Of a stretch of DNA of 64,000 bases, positions 53,061 to 64,000 are shown in pieces. The translations under genes and the position numbers were made by a program. Position 1 is the first letter of the stretch, and the number at the start of each line of letters is the position of its first letter. Under the pieces are notes generated by a model, which was given only the letters and a program-made list of their open reading frames with translations, made no database searches and was not told where the DNA came from. The stretch comes from Sphingopyxis chilensis (GTDB taxonomy: Bacteria; Pseudomonadota; Alphaproteobacteria; Sphingomonadales; Sphingomonadaceae): assembly GCF_035930445.1 (NCBI RefSeq), contig NZ_CP142394.1, positions 3,443,501 to 3,507,500 on the forward strand, in the 5' to 3' direction.

Positions 53061-53717
53061 TCAGCGCGGAATCTGCCAACGGATACGATTGCTGTAAGTG
53101 CCGCCCGTCGGATTACCCGCACGGTCCTTGCCCGGATTGAACCGGCCGCGGCGCTGGATAAGCTTGCAGGTTTCGGCATCGAGGTCGGCGTGGCCGCTCG
53201 ACGACGTGACGTCGCAAGAGGTCACGCGGCCCTCGGCATTATAGGTCACGCGGAAACCCGTCGTGCCTTCGCGTTCTTCACGCATGGCACGCGCCGGATA
53301 GTCGTCGTTCGTCGCCCAACGTCCCGGGTTGCCACGCGGCGTACCGGCTTGACTGAGGTCGGGCGTCGGAGGCGGAGCCGGCGGAGCCGGCGGCGTGAAG
53401 ACGGGCGGCGGCGGCGTCGGCGGCGCTTTCGGCACCGACTGGACCGTGTTGGTCGTCACCGGCGGCGGAATCGGAGACGGCGGCGTCACAACCGGCGGCG
53501 GCGGCGGCAGCTTGTTGTCCGGCGGCGGCGGCGGCGGGGGCTCCTCCGGCGGCGGCGGCTCTTCGACGTCCACCACATCCAATTTTTCGGCGATCTTCTT
53601 GACGATACTGATATTCAGGCCGTTCACCAGGCCATAGCCCAGAACTGCCGTAAACAGACCAACCAAGACAATCGCCACTACCCTGTTTTTAGGGTCGACA
53701 TTATCACCATAAGCCAT
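53061..53717 (-). CDS. tonB: TonB energy-transducing protein
   Basis: A 218-residue protein. One membrane helix (VVAIVLVGLFTAVLGYGLV) near the N-terminus, a long Pro/Glu-rich spacer (residues ~50-125) and a C-terminal TonB domain (DDYPARAMREEREGTTGFRVTYNAEGR with CKLIQRRGRFNPGKDRAGN) match TonB. First gene of the tonB-exbB-exbD-exbD unit, which powers TonB-dependent receptors; these are very numerous in sphingomonads. Promoter elements in the ~270-base gap upstream are not obvious. Confidence 0.93.
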   Translation of the reverse strand: MAYGDNVDPKNRVVAIVLVGLFTAVLGYGLVNGLNISIVKKIAEKLDVVDVEEPPPPEEPPPPPPPDNKLPPPPPVVTPPSPIPPPVTTNTVQSVPKAPPTPPPPVFTPPAPPAPPPTPDLSQAGTPRGNPGRWATNDDYPARAMREEREGTTGFRVTYNAEGRVTSCDVTSSSGHADLDAETCKLIQRRGRFNPGKDRAGNPTGGTYSNRIRWQIPR

Positions 53718-53986
53718 TCAGGGACGACGCTCCTTGCTAGATCATCCTGACACCAATTCCCAACCCTCGGGACGGTTGCCAAATGCCCGGATGATTTCCG
53801 ATGCGTTTCCACAGACCCGACGGCGCTGCATCCGGCTTATTATGTTTTCGCCGGACGCTTCGCGGCCCGTCCTATCGCGGTGGCGGCACATTCGCAAACC
53901 CTTTATCAGGGGTTAATGTGCCTTGTCCCATGATGGGGATTCAGGCGCCGATACCGGTGTCACAGATGATGGAAAGTAGATCGATC

Positions 53987-54868
53987 ATGCGCCTCCCTCA
54001 CCCGGCCGCTATCGCCGGCATATTGACCTTGAGCTTTGGAATCCCAAGCGTTTCTGCAATGCAGGCGCCGGCCACCGCCGCGACGGCAGGCCCTTACACC
54101 TATGCCGATATCGCCGACCTGGCGACCGAGGCGCCGATTGCGTTGCACGCGCGTATCCGCGAGGCGACGGTCCTGAAACCCGAGCGCGCGCCCGGAGTCG
54201 CGGCGGGTCATGTCCGAATCTACGTCGAAGCCGACGTCGTCAGCCTGATTCGCGGTAGCGGCCCGCTCGCCGCGCGAATCTCCTATCTCGTCGACCTGCC
54301 AGTCGATGCGAAGGGCAAGCCGCCGAAGCTGAAGAAGAAACAGCCCGTCCTGCTCTTTGCCCGCCCCGTCGCGGGCGCAAGCGCAGGGACGAACAACACG
54401 GGAAGCGTCCGCCTGATCGCCCCCGACGCGCAGCTCCCGTGGGACCCGGCGACCGAGGCGCAATTACGCGCGATCCTCACCGAGCTGGTCAAGCCGGGCG
54501 CGCCGCCGGCGATCACCGGCATCGCCAACGGCTTTCACGTCCCGGGCACGCTTCCCGGCGAAGGCGAGACGCAATTGTTCCTGAGCACCGAAACCGGCGA
54601 CCCCGTGTCGCTCACCGTGCTGACCGCTGCCGACGGGTCACGGCGCTGGGCGGCGGCGTTCGGCGAGATCGTCGATGGATCGGCGGCGGTGCCCGCGCGC
54701 GATACGCTCGCCTGGTACCGCCTCGCCTGCGGCTTGCCGCGCCAGCTCCCGCTGAACAAGCTCGCGGGGACCCCGCCCGAGGATCGGCGCAAGGCGGCAT
54801 CGGACTATGGCGTCATCCTCGGCGCGCTCGGCGAATGCACGCGGACGCGCAAGCCGCCGGTAGATTGA
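53987..54868 (+). CDS. Secreted protein of unknown function
   Basis: A 293-residue product with a signal peptide (MRLPHPAAIAGILTLSFGIP, cleavage near SVSAMQA). The mature part has YTYADIADLATEAPIALHARIREATVL, VYVEADVVSLIRG-like strands and a C-terminal LAWYRLACGLPRQLPLNKL region. Not recognised. The ATG at 53987 (GGAAAG upstream) is preferred; ATGs at 53966 and 53969 would add seven or six residues. Codon use is native. Confidence 0.75.
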   Translation: MRLPHPAAIAGILTLSFGIPSVSAMQAPATAATAGPYTYADIADLATEAPIALHARIREATVLKPERAPGVAAGHVRIYVEADVVSLIRGSGPLAARISYLVDLPVDAKGKPPKLKKKQPVLLFARPVAGASAGTNNTGSVRLIAPDAQLPWDPATEAQLRAILTELVKPGAPPAITGIANGFHVPGTLPGEGETQLFLSTETGDPVSLTVLTAADGSRRWAAAFGEIVDGSAAVPARDTLAWYRLACGLPRQLPLNKLAGTPPEDRRKAASDYGVILGALGECTRTRKPPVD

Positions 54869-55073
54869 TCGATTATCTCCGCCTGACGTCGTAAGCGGCA
54901 CCGGCTCGCTCCCTCCCGCCCTCCCAACGATAGCAACCTGGGGAGGCCGGGAGCAGGCGGTGCCGTATGTTTCCGCGTCGTGGAAACAGAAAAGCTTCCT
55001 TGTTTCGGCGGGAAAAGCCGATAGGGCGCTCGCGATGACGGGGCGAGGCTCCGCGCTTTTATGGAGTTCCCGC

Positions 55074-56405
55074 ATGTCGCCCTATTCCGCCCCGACCGCT
55101 CCCCGCCCGCCGCTCCGCGTCGCGCTCGCGGGAATCGGCGTCGTCGGCGGCGGCGTCGTGCGGTTGCTCGAGGCGAACCGCGAACTGATCGCCCGGCGCG
55201 CGGGCCGCCCGATCGAAATCGTCGCGGTGTCGGCACGCGACCGCCACAAGGACCGCGGCGTCGACCTGTCCCCCTATCGCTGGGAAGACGACATGGACGC
55301 GATCGTCGCGGCCGACGATGTCGATGTCGTCGTCGAGATGATCGGCGGCGCCGACGGATCGGCGCTGACCCTTGCGCGCCACGCGCTCGGCGCGGGCAAG
55401 GCGCTCGTCACCGCGAACAAGGCGATGATCGCGCATCACGGGCTCGACTTGGCGAAGCTCGCCGAGGCGAAGGACACGCCGCTGAAATATGAAGCTGCGG
55501 TCGCGGGCGGCATCCCGGTGATCAAGGCGATCCGCGAAGGTGCGTCGGCGAACGAAATCGCGCGCGTCTATGGCATCCTCAACGGTACCTGCAATTATAT
55601 CCTGACGCAGATGGAGCGGAACGGCGCGAGCTTCGCCGACGCGCTCGCTGCTGCGCAGGCCGAGGGTTACGCCGAAGCCGATCCGAGCTTCGACGTCGAC
55701 GGCATCGACGCCGCGCATAAATTGTCGATCCTCGCCGCGCTCTGCTTCGGCACCCGGCTCGACATCGGCGCGGTGACCGCCGACGGGATTCGCGGGCTGA
55801 TCGCCGCCGACATCCGCGAGGCCGAGGCACTCGGCCACCGCGTCCGCCTGATCGGCATGGCCGAGCGCGACAGCGCCGAAAACGGGGGCGGCCTCTACCA
55901 GCATGTCCAGCCGTGCCTTGTCCCCGCCGACCACCCGCTCGCTTATGTCCCCGGCGCATTGAACGCTGTCGTCGCCGAGGGCAATTTTGTCGGCCGCCTG
56001 TTCTTCGAGGGCGCGGGCGCGGGCGCGGGGCCGACCGCCTCCGCGATCGTCGCCGACATCATCGACATCGCGCGCGACGAATATGGCCCCGCCTTCGCGA
56101 TGCCCGTCGACTCGCTCGACGCCGCGCCCGCCGCCGATGCCGGGGCGCGCGTCGGAAAACATTATGTCCGCCTGATCGTCGAGGACCGCATCGGCGTCCT
56201 CGCCGAAATCGCCGCAGCGATGCGCGATGCGGGCGTGTCGATCGAAAGCCTGATCCAGCGCGGCAGCGAGGACGGCGAGGGCGTCGTCATCGTGCTCGTG
56301 ACGCACGAAGGCCCCGCGCGCGCAATCCACGCGGCGCTCGGCGTGCTCGGCGCGTCGGACCATGTCGTCGGCGCGCCGATGCACATGCCGATCCTCGCGC
56401 TTTAA
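55074..56405 (+). CDS. hom: Homoserine dehydrogenase
   Basis: Reduces aspartate semialdehyde to homoserine for Thr and Met. The 443-residue protein has the Rossmann motif LAGIGVVGGGVVRLL near residue 19, the catalytic region LKYEAAVAGGIPVIKAIREG, GILNGTCNYILTQME and GYAEADPSFDVDGIDAAHKLSILA, then a C-terminal ACT domain (VRLIVEDRIGVLAEIAAAMRDAGVSIESL) for feedback by Thr. GGAG is seven bases before the ATG. glpX follows on the same strand beyond a convergent gene. Confidence 0.96.
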   Translation: MSPYSAPTAPRPPLRVALAGIGVVGGGVVRLLEANRELIARRAGRPIEIVAVSARDRHKDRGVDLSPYRWEDDMDAIVAADDVDVVVEMIGGADGSALTLARHALGAGKALVTANKAMIAHHGLDLAKLAEAKDTPLKYEAAVAGGIPVIKAIREGASANEIARVYGILNGTCNYILTQMERNGASFADALAAAQAEGYAEADPSFDVDGIDAAHKLSILAALCFGTRLDIGAVTADGIRGLIAADIREAEALGHRVRLIGMAERDSAENGGGLYQHVQPCLVPADHPLAYVPGALNAVVAEGNFVGRLFFEGAGAGAGPTASAIVADIIDIARDEYGPAFAMPVDSLDAAPAADAGARVGKHYVRLIVEDRIGVLAEIAAAMRDAGVSIESLIQRGSEDGEGVVIVLVTHEGPARAIHAALGVLGASDHVVGAPMHMPILAL

Positions 56406-56890
56406 GGTTCCTCTTCCGCCGGCGGCGGATTGCCCGTTTCGGGATCGGTCGCGCGCTTCGCCATTTCATAGAGCGCATTATATTCAGGGCCCGGCGGATA
56501 GCCGCCGCCGATCGAGATCCAGTTATAGGGCAGCTTGTCGAGGCTCATCGCGCGCGCCTCGGCGCGCGGCAGCTTGGGCGGCGCCTCGCGGCCGACGCCC
56601 GCGATCGCGCGCAGTTCGGGCGTCAGGCGGTGGCGTTCGGTGTCCGTACCGCACACATTGATCGACCCGTCTTCGGCGGGTTTACAGCGCCGGATCGGAT
56701 CGACCATCTCCTTCGCCCGGGCCGCGGCGGTTTCGGCGTCGCGCGCCGTCGGGGGCGCGGGCGGCCCCTGCACCTGCGCGGCCGCAGGGACCATCGCGGT
56801 TATCGCGCCGGTCATCGCGATGACACAGCTCATGGCGAAAGCGGCACCGAATCGGGCGAAGCGTTCTCGACAAGTGGCGCGGGCGACCAT
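56402..56890 (-). CDS. Secreted protein of unknown function
   Basis: A 162-residue product with a signal-like N-terminus (MSCVIAMTGAITAMVPAAAQ after a basic lead-in) and a Pro/Ala/Glu-rich body with a Cys pair (RRCKPAEDGSINVCGTD). The end includes YNWISIGGGYPPGPEYNALYEMAKRATDPETG. Not recognised, but the pattern is common among sphingomonad exported proteins. Start 56890 gives the full signal; 56833 is a shorter alternative. It is divergent from glpX and converges on hom with overlapping stops. Confidence 0.65.
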   Translation of the reverse strand: MVARATCRERFARFGAAFAMSCVIAMTGAITAMVPAAAQVQGPPAPPTARDAETAAARAKEMVDPIRRCKPAEDGSINVCGTDTERHRLTPELRAIAGVGREAPPKLPRAEARAMSLDKLPYNWISIGGGYPPGPEYNALYEMAKRATDPETGNPPPAEEEP

Positions 56891-56944
56891 ATGGCGCCCA
56901 CCATGCCGACCGGGCGGAACAAGTAAAGACGGAGAGTGGCGGAC

Positions 56945-57913
56945 ATGACGAATAGCAGCAACCTCGACCGGGTGCTCGTGCTCGAGATGGTGCGCGTCAC
57001 CGAAGCCGCGGCGATCGCCGCCGCGAAGCTGATCGGCCGCGGCGACGAGAAGGCCGCCGACGCCGCAGCGGTCGAGGCGATGCGGACCGCGTTCAACACC
57101 CTTTACATGGACGGCACGATCGTCATCGGCGAAGGCGAACGCGACGAGGCACCGATGCTTTATATCGGCGAAAAGGTCGGCAATGCGCCGGGCAAGGGCC
57201 CGAAGATTGACATCGCGGTCGACCCGCTCGAAGGCACGACGATCACGGCGAAGGCCGGCCCGAACGCGCTCGCAGTGCTCGCGATCGCCGAGGAAGGCTG
57301 TCTGCTCAACGCCCCCGACGTCTATATGGACAAGCTCGCGGTCGGCGCGGGCTATTCGCCGAACATCGTCAATTTCGACAACAGCGTGCGCGAGAATGTC
57401 GAGGCGGTAGCGCGCGAAAAGGGCTGCAAGCCCGAACAGATCATCGTCTGCGTGCTCGACCGCCCGCGCCACGAGGCTATCATCGCCGAACTGCGCGCGA
57501 TCGGCTGCGGCGTCGCGCTGATCCCCGACGGCGACGTTGCGGGCGTGATCGCGACGACCAACCCTGAAACCAACATCGATATTTACATGGGATCGGGCGG
57601 CGCGCCCGAGGGCGTTCTCGCCGCGGCGGCGCTGCGCTGCGTCGGCGGCCAGTTCAAGGGCCGCCTCCTCTTCCGCAACGACGACGAGCGGCGGCGCGCC
57701 AAGAAATGGGGCATCGAGGATCTCGACCGCGTCTATGACCTCGAAGACCTCGCCAGCGGCGACGTGATCTTTGCCGCGACCGGCGTCACCGACGGCTCGC
57801 TGCTGCGCGGCGTCAAGCGGCGGCGCGACGGCGTGATGACCACCGAAACGGTCGTGATGCGCGCCTCGTCGGGCACGGTACGCTGGGTCAAGGGCGAGCA
57901 TCGCGCGCATTGA
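56945..57913 (+). CDS. glpX: Fructose-1,6-bisphosphatase class II (GlpX)
   Basis: Gluconeogenic phosphatase of 322 residues. IVIGEGERDEAPMLYIGEKVG and IDIAVDPLEGTTITAKAG are the metal-binding class II motifs, and AATGVTDGSLLRGVK closes the active site. The ATG at 56945 fits a GGAG about 11 bases upstream. hom and glpX are neighbours in many alphaproteobacteria. Confidence 0.95.
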   Translation: MTNSSNLDRVLVLEMVRVTEAAAIAAAKLIGRGDEKAADAAAVEAMRTAFNTLYMDGTIVIGEGERDEAPMLYIGEKVGNAPGKGPKIDIAVDPLEGTTITAKAGPNALAVLAIAEEGCLLNAPDVYMDKLAVGAGYSPNIVNFDNSVRENVEAVAREKGCKPEQIIVCVLDRPRHEAIIAELRAIGCGVALIPDGDVAGVIATTNPETNIDIYMGSGGAPEGVLAAAALRCVGGQFKGRLLFRNDDERRRAKKWGIEDLDRVYDLEDLASGDVIFAATGVTDGSLLRGVKRRRDGVMTTETVVMRASSGTVRWVKGEHRAH

Positions 57914-57966
57914 ATATGGGTCGGGGCTGAAAGCGAGCGTTAGCCGTCGCACACCCTCCTACTTTC

Positions 57967-57996
57967 GTCATCCCCGCGAAAAGCGGGGACCCAGGG
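57967..57996. repeat. Dispersed intergenic palindrome (type B)
   Basis: CGTCATCCCCGCGAAAAGCG and the following GGGACCC form a small hairpin like the one at 35479. It sits between glpX and the convergent SRPBCC gene. Confidence 0.6.
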
Positions 57997-58053
57997 CGTG
58001 CGTAGGCTGATCCCACAGTTGGGCCCGCGCTCCACCCCATAGCCGATAGTCAT

Positions 58054-58524
58054 TCAAGGCTGCGCGCTCATTCGCTTCAGTAACCCCCGCCAAAATTCGC
58101 CCAGCCGCCGCTGAAACAACATCAGCTCAAAGCCGTGCCGCGCGACATGGCTTGGGGGGATGGTATCCCAGCCGCGATGCTCGACCGTCACGCGCGTTTC
58201 GCCGTCCACCGCCTCGAACCGCACATCGACCTCGGTTAGCTGGCCCTTCTGGAAACTCGGCAAGCGCCAGGCGAAGGCCAGCCGTTCGCCCGGCAGCCAG
58301 TGGCGCACCGCGCCAATCTCCCACTCCTCGCCATCGTCGAAGCGCGTAACGAGCCGCCCGCCCGGCCCGGCAGGGTCGAAGCGCAGCATGCCATCGCCCT
58401 TGCGCGAAAGCTGGAATAGCGGATGGCTCCGCCACCATTTTCCGATGTCGCGGGTGAAGGCGGTGAACGCCGCTTGCGGAGTCGCCGCAACGCGCAGCGC
58501 GACGATGACCGCCGCCCCGCTCAT
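58054..58524 (-). CDS. SRPBCC-domain protein (AHSA1-like)
   Basis: A 156-residue START-like protein: VIVALRVAATPQAAFTAFTRDIGKWWRSHPLFQ, then GGRLVTRFDDGEEWEIGAVRHWLPGERLAFAWRLP and TRVTVEHRGWDTIP follow the AHSA1 pattern. Such proteins bind hydrophobic ligands. It is the third gene of a VOC-ArsR-SRPBCC operon, overlapping the ArsR gene by four bases; that set recurs in alphaproteobacteria. Confidence 0.88.
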   Translation of the reverse strand: MSGAAVIVALRVAATPQAAFTAFTRDIGKWWRSHPLFQLSRKGDGMLRFDPAGPGGRLVTRFDDGEEWEIGAVRHWLPGERLAFAWRLPSFQKGQLTEVDVRFEAVDGETRVTVEHRGWDTIPPSHVARHGFELMLFQRRLGEFWRGLLKRMSAQP

Positions 58525-58847
58525 TCCCCGCTTTCGACATGGCGCTTGAAACTCGCCAGCTGGTGCACCCACAGCGCCTCGGTCTCGGCAAGCCATTGCT
58601 TGAGCTCGCCCGTCGCGCCGTCCTTCAACCGATAGATGCGCACGCGCGCGTCGAATGCGGGATGCCCGTCCTCGACCAGCCCGCCTTCCTTCAGCACGCG
58701 CAAATGGCGGCTCATCGCCGGCGGGGCGAGGCCAAGCGCGCCCGCCAGTTCGCCCGCGCTGCGCGGCCGCTCGCCCAGCAGTTCGATCGCACGCCGGCGG
58801 GTCGGATCGGCGATCGCGCCCAACATCCGGTCGAGGGCCGCGCTCAA
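58521..58847 (-). CDS. ArsR-family transcriptional regulator
   Basis: A 108-residue winged-helix regulator: LGAIADPTRRRAIELLGERPRSAGELAGALGLAPPAMSRHLRVLKEGGLVED is the ArsR DNA-binding core. There are no Cys in the helix that binds metals in ArsR/SmtB, so it likely senses an organic ligand. TTG at 58847 overlaps the VOC stop (TTGA) and gives the usual N-terminal length; ATG 58826 is the alternative. It probably controls its own operon. Confidence 0.9.
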   Translation of the reverse strand: MSAALDRMLGAIADPTRRRAIELLGERPRSAGELAGALGLAPPAMSRHLRVLKEGGLVEDGHPAFDARVRIYRLKDGATGELKQWLAETEALWVHQLASFKRHVESGE

Positions 58848-59317
58848 TCGTCGAGCCGCGTCTTGGTCGTGAAGCCGCCCGCGGCATCCCACTCGTCGGC
58901 GGTCTTCTCTTCGACGGTGACGCCGAAGGTCCAGATATGCCCCTCGGGATCCCTGGCGCGGTATGTGCGGTCGCCGTAAAATTGCGTTTCGGGCTCGGCG
59001 ATGACATCGGCTCCGGCGGCGCGCGCCTTTTCGCAATGCGCGTCGATATCTTCACCGCGCCCCAGCTGGACATGCACCGTTTGCGTGTTTTTGCCGCCAA
59101 GGTTCGCGGGGCTGCGATGATCGTCCGACCATTCATTGCCGACCATGATCGACGAAGCGCCATATTCCATTTCGCTGTGCGCCAGATTGCCTTGATCGTC
59201 GAGCAACACGAAGGTCGGCTCGAAACCGAACGCCTCTTCCAGCCAACGAAATGCCGCTTTTGCGTCCTTGTAGCAGACGGCACTCGAAAGCCCCTTGGAA
59301 CGCGGATGGTCGGCCAT
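58844..59317 (-). CDS. VOC-family (glyoxalase/bleomycin-resistance-like) protein
   Basis: A 157-residue vicinal-oxygen-chelate protein: SSAVCYKDAKAAFRWLEEAFGFEPTFV, QTVHVQLGRGEDIDAHCEKARAAGADVIAEPETQFYGDRTYRARDPEGHIWTFG are the paired beta-alpha-beta landmarks, with His and Glu metal positions. The PhnB-like subgroup includes antibiotic-binding and dioxygenase-like members; ligand unknown. First gene of the operon; GGGAG precedes the ATG at 59317 and a palindrome lies 29 bases upstream. Confidence 0.88.
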   Translation of the reverse strand: MADHPRSKGLSSAVCYKDAKAAFRWLEEAFGFEPTFVLLDDQGNLAHSEMEYGASSIMVGNEWSDDHRSPANLGGKNTQTVHVQLGRGEDIDAHCEKARAAGADVIAEPETQFYGDRTYRARDPEGHIWTFGVTVEEKTADEWDAAGGFTTKTRLDD

Positions 59318-59345
59318 GCTTCGTCTCCCGATTCGGCTAATTGAT

Positions 59346-59360
59346 TTCTATTTTATAGAA
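59346..59360. promoter_or_regulatory. Palindrome at the VOC-ArsR operon promoter
   Basis: TTCTAT, TTT, ATAGAA is an AT-rich palindrome in an otherwise GC-rich region, next to a TATAAA-like -10 on the minus strand. It is a plausible ArsR operator. Confidence 0.5.
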
Positions 59361-59417
59361 TATTTCTGGAAAAATGAAAATACATGCTTTGCGCGGCGAT
59401 TATGCTAGGCGAACCCG

Positions 59418-60346
59418 ATGACGGAGAACCTCAGAAAGCATATCGACGAGGCGATGACGCTGGCCGCGGCGCACCTCGGGAAGGGCCGTGTCGCCGACTA
59501 TATCCCGGCGCTGGCAAAGGTCGATCCGAACAAGCTCGGCTTCGCACTCGCGCTGCCGGATGGCACGATCCATACGTCGGGCGACGCCGACGAAGCCTTC
59601 TCGATCCAGTCGGTGTCGAAGGTCTTCACGCTCGCGCTCGCACTCCGCCGCGTAGGCAGTTCACTGTGGGACAGCGTCGGGCGCGAGCCGTCGGGGTCGG
59701 CGTTCAATTCGATCGTTCAGCTCGAAAGCGAGCAGGGCATCCCGCGCAATCCGCTGATCAACGCGGGCGCGATCGCCACGACCGACCGGCTGATCGACGG
59801 GCGCAGCGGCGATGCGACGATCGACGAGATCGTCGATTTCATCCGCGCCCGCGCGGACGACGACGGCGTCGCGATCGACTTCGACGTTGCCTTTTCCGAA
59901 TCCGAAACCGGCGCCCGCAACCGCAGCCTCGCGCATTTCATGGACGCCTTCGGCAATCTCTCGCATCCGGTCGAGACGGTGGTCGGGGTCTATTTCCGCC
60001 AATGCGCGATTGCCTGTCGTGCCGCCAGCTGGCGCGGGCGGGCTTGTTCCTCGCGATGGAGGGACGCGACCCGCTCACGGGCGAGCAGTTGATCGACCCG
60101 CACCGCGCGCGGCGCATCAATGCGGTCATGATGCTGTGCGGTCACTATGACAATTCGGGCGAATTCGCCTTCCGCGTCGGCCTGCCGGGCAAAAGCGGGG
60201 TCGGCGGCGGCATCCTGTGCATTGCGCCGGGGCAGGGATCGATCGCGGTCTGGTCGCCGGCGCTCAACGAAGCGGGGACGTCGCTCGCGGGCGCGGCTGC
60301 GCTCGAACATTTCGCCTATGCGGCGGGATGGTCGGTGTTCGACTGA
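59418..60346 (+). pseudogene. glsA: Glutaminase, broken by a one-base deletion
   Basis: Glutaminase converts Gln to Glu and ammonia. The first ~199 residues read normally: [19 protein letters not shown] (Ser-x-x-Lys near residue 58), [31 protein letters not shown]. After FRQCAIA the frame is lost; the correct continuation [22 protein letters not shown] and [24 protein letters not shown] lies in the next frame to the stop at 60346. Inserting one A between 60014 and 60015 restores [15 protein letters not shown], the family sequence, and a 309-residue product. So the lesion is a single deleted base, recent or a sequencing error. As read, the product ends at 60092. Confidence 0.88.
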
Positions 60347-60350
60347 CGCG

Positions 60351-60773
60351 TTAATCGTCGGTCAGCAGTGCCAGCTTCACCCGCGCGGTGCCGCTGCGAT
60401 GCATGCCGATTTCGCGCGCGGCGGCCTGGCTGACGTCGATCACGCGGCCGTGGGCAAAGGGGCCCCGGTCGTTGATGCGGACGATCACGCTGTCGCCCGT
60501 CGACATGTTGGTGACGCGCACCTTGCTGCCGAAAGGCAGCGTGCGATGTGCGGCGGTAAGCTGGCCGGGGTCGAAGCGTTCGCCGTTCGCGGTGCGGTTG
60601 CCGGCAAGCTCGTTGCCGTAATAGCTCGCCATACCGCCGTCGATTTCGGTTTCCGGGTAGGCGAGCGGGATCGCGCTGGCGGCGGCGCCCGCGATGGCCG
60701 CGGCATCGCTATCCTGCGCGGCGGCCGACGCTACGAGCATCAGCGGCATCACCATGGTTGCAAGAGCCCGCAT
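60351..60773 (-). CDS. rlpA: Septal ring lytic transglycosylase RlpA-family protein
   Basis: A 140-residue exported protein with a signal peptide (MRALATMVMPLMLVASAAAQ) and a double-psi beta-barrel: GMASYYGNELAGNRTANGERFDPGQLTAAHRTLPFGSKVRVTN and VIVRINDRGPFAHGRVIDVSQAAAREIGM are the RlpA signature, with the catalytic acid region ERFDP and the NDRGPF loop. It lacks the SPOR domain of longer RlpA. GGGAGAGG precedes the ATG. It converges on the glutaminase gene with four bases between the stops. Confidence 0.92.
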   Translation of the reverse strand: MRALATMVMPLMLVASAAAQDSDAAAIAGAAASAIPLAYPETEIDGGMASYYGNELAGNRTANGERFDPGQLTAAHRTLPFGSKVRVTNMSTGDSVIVRINDRGPFAHGRVIDVSQAAAREIGMHRSGTARVKLALLTDD

Positions 60774-60861
60774 GGCACCTCTCCCTCTTTGGTGAGGCGC
60801 CCAAAGCAGCGACGGCCTGCCGAAACAAGCCGCCGCGCGTTAGATCGAACCTAATTTACGG

Positions 60862-63531
<2,670 letters not shown>

Positions 63532-63545
63532 CTAGTTTCGTGGGC

Positions 63546-63980
63546 ATGAAACATCGTATCGCCCTTCCCCTCGCCGCCCTTCTTCTCGCTTCGCTCGCCG
63601 CGTGCAGCCAGCCCGCGCCGCCCGCCGACAATGCTCCCGCGCTTGCAGGCGAACCGCTTGCGACGCGCGCGGTGATGATCGGCACCGAAGGGCCGAGCCT
63701 GCCCGCCTGCTCGAGCATCAGCCGCGTCAAGGCGGGCGGCACCGACGTCTATTGGGCGCCGAACGAAACGCGCGCGGTCAAGGCGAAGCTCGCCGGCGGC
63801 GCGAACGTGTCGCTGTGCGAGGCGGCCGAGAGTGACGCATGGTTCGGCGTCGTTTTCGCCGGTCCCGGCACCGATCCCGACATGTGCGGCGTCGGCAAGT
63901 CGGTGCCCAACGCCCGCGAATATCAGGGCCCGTGCCGCTGGGGCTGGATCAGGGGCGGGACGGTACAATTGGGCGGCTAG
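63546..63980 (+). CDS. Lipoprotein of unknown function
   Basis: A 144-residue lipoprotein: signal MKHRIALPLAALLLASLAAC with the lipobox LAAC. The mature part has four Cys (PACSSIS, VSLCEAAES, DMCGVGKS, GPCRWGWI), which could form two disulfides, and ends near an SH3-like strand pattern. Not recognised. It is divergent from gyrB across about 107 bases. Confidence 0.8.
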   Translation: MKHRIALPLAALLLASLAACSQPAPPADNAPALAGEPLATRAVMIGTEGPSLPACSSISRVKAGGTDVYWAPNETRAVKAKLAGGANVSLCEAAESDAWFGVVFAGPGTDPDMCGVGKSVPNAREYQGPCRWGWIRGGTVQLGG

Positions 63981-64000
63981 GCTCCGGCCTAGCGGCAATC

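Overview
This is a GC-rich chromosomal segment whose gene content points to an alphaproteobacterium of the order Sphingomonadales, in the Sphingopyxis/Novosphingobium/Sphingomonas group. The indications are an Atm1-type exporter like that of Novosphingobium, a short RNase D-like NrnC exonuclease, a DUF3035/BamF-type lipoprotein, a TonB-ExbB-ExbD-ExbD operon, a LexA-type GAAC-N7-GAAC box and dispersed palindromes of the 'GTCATcCCGGAcTTGATCCGGG' kind. Genus assignment is inference from family content only. There are no tRNA or rRNA genes, no CRISPR array and no intact transposase or prophage; one RNA element, a TPP riboswitch, is clear. Most of the window is ordinary core genome with tightly packed, often 4-bp-overlapping genes. 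|| Layout. 1-6.5 kb (minus): 5' part of recQ, a YbaL-like K+/H+ antiporter, an MHYT-GGDEF-EAL c-di-GMP protein and an Atm1-type ABC exporter. 6.6-8.7 kb (minus): a possible tiny gene, lptA, lptC and the NrnC/RNase D exonuclease. 9-12 kb: a Gly-rich protein with two cold-shock domains, dps, a Gdt1-like membrane protein, a hypothetical gene and a diguanylate cyclase. 12.2-21.7 kb (plus): purE-purK-folA-M19 dipeptidase-ribF, a GDPD-like protein, ileS-lspA and a BamF-like lipoprotein. 21.8-28.3 kb: an HxlR regulator divergent from a hotdog thioesterase with matching operators, a membrane protein, dxs, a MipA/OmpV porin-like protein, rpmG and a TonB-like protein under a Zur-like palindrome. 28.4-33.4 kb: gltX, a small secreted protein, nadE, prs and a TetR regulator with a clear operator. 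33.5-39.3 kb: hisN, two GFA proteins, rpmI-rplT, a WYL regulator, a DUF6265 protein, and the TPP riboswitch with thiC. || 39.3-41.55 kb is the accessory region. It is a low-GC island with a 140-bp inverted-repeat element followed by a promoter-led three-gene cassette. Two proteins carry a winged-helix-like C-terminus and the third a HEPN-like R-x6-H motif. This is the best candidate here for an undescribed (possibly defence) system. || 41.6-50.9 kb is a patchwork of small genes: two 2'-5' RNA ligase-family proteins (one behind a LexA box), a GNAT acetyltransferase, an Arr-type rifamycin ADP-ribosyltransferase abutting a decapitated glycine-zipper gene, ThuA, two DUF1801 proteins, TauD, an arylamine N-acetyltransferase, OsmC, DUF2061 and DUF962. 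51-53.7 kb is the TonB energy-transduction operon. 54-64 kb holds a hypothetical secreted protein, homoserine dehydrogenase, glpX, a VOC-ArsR-SRPBCC operon with a palindromic operator, a glutaminase gene broken by a one-base deletion, rlpA, gyrB and a terminal lipoprotein.
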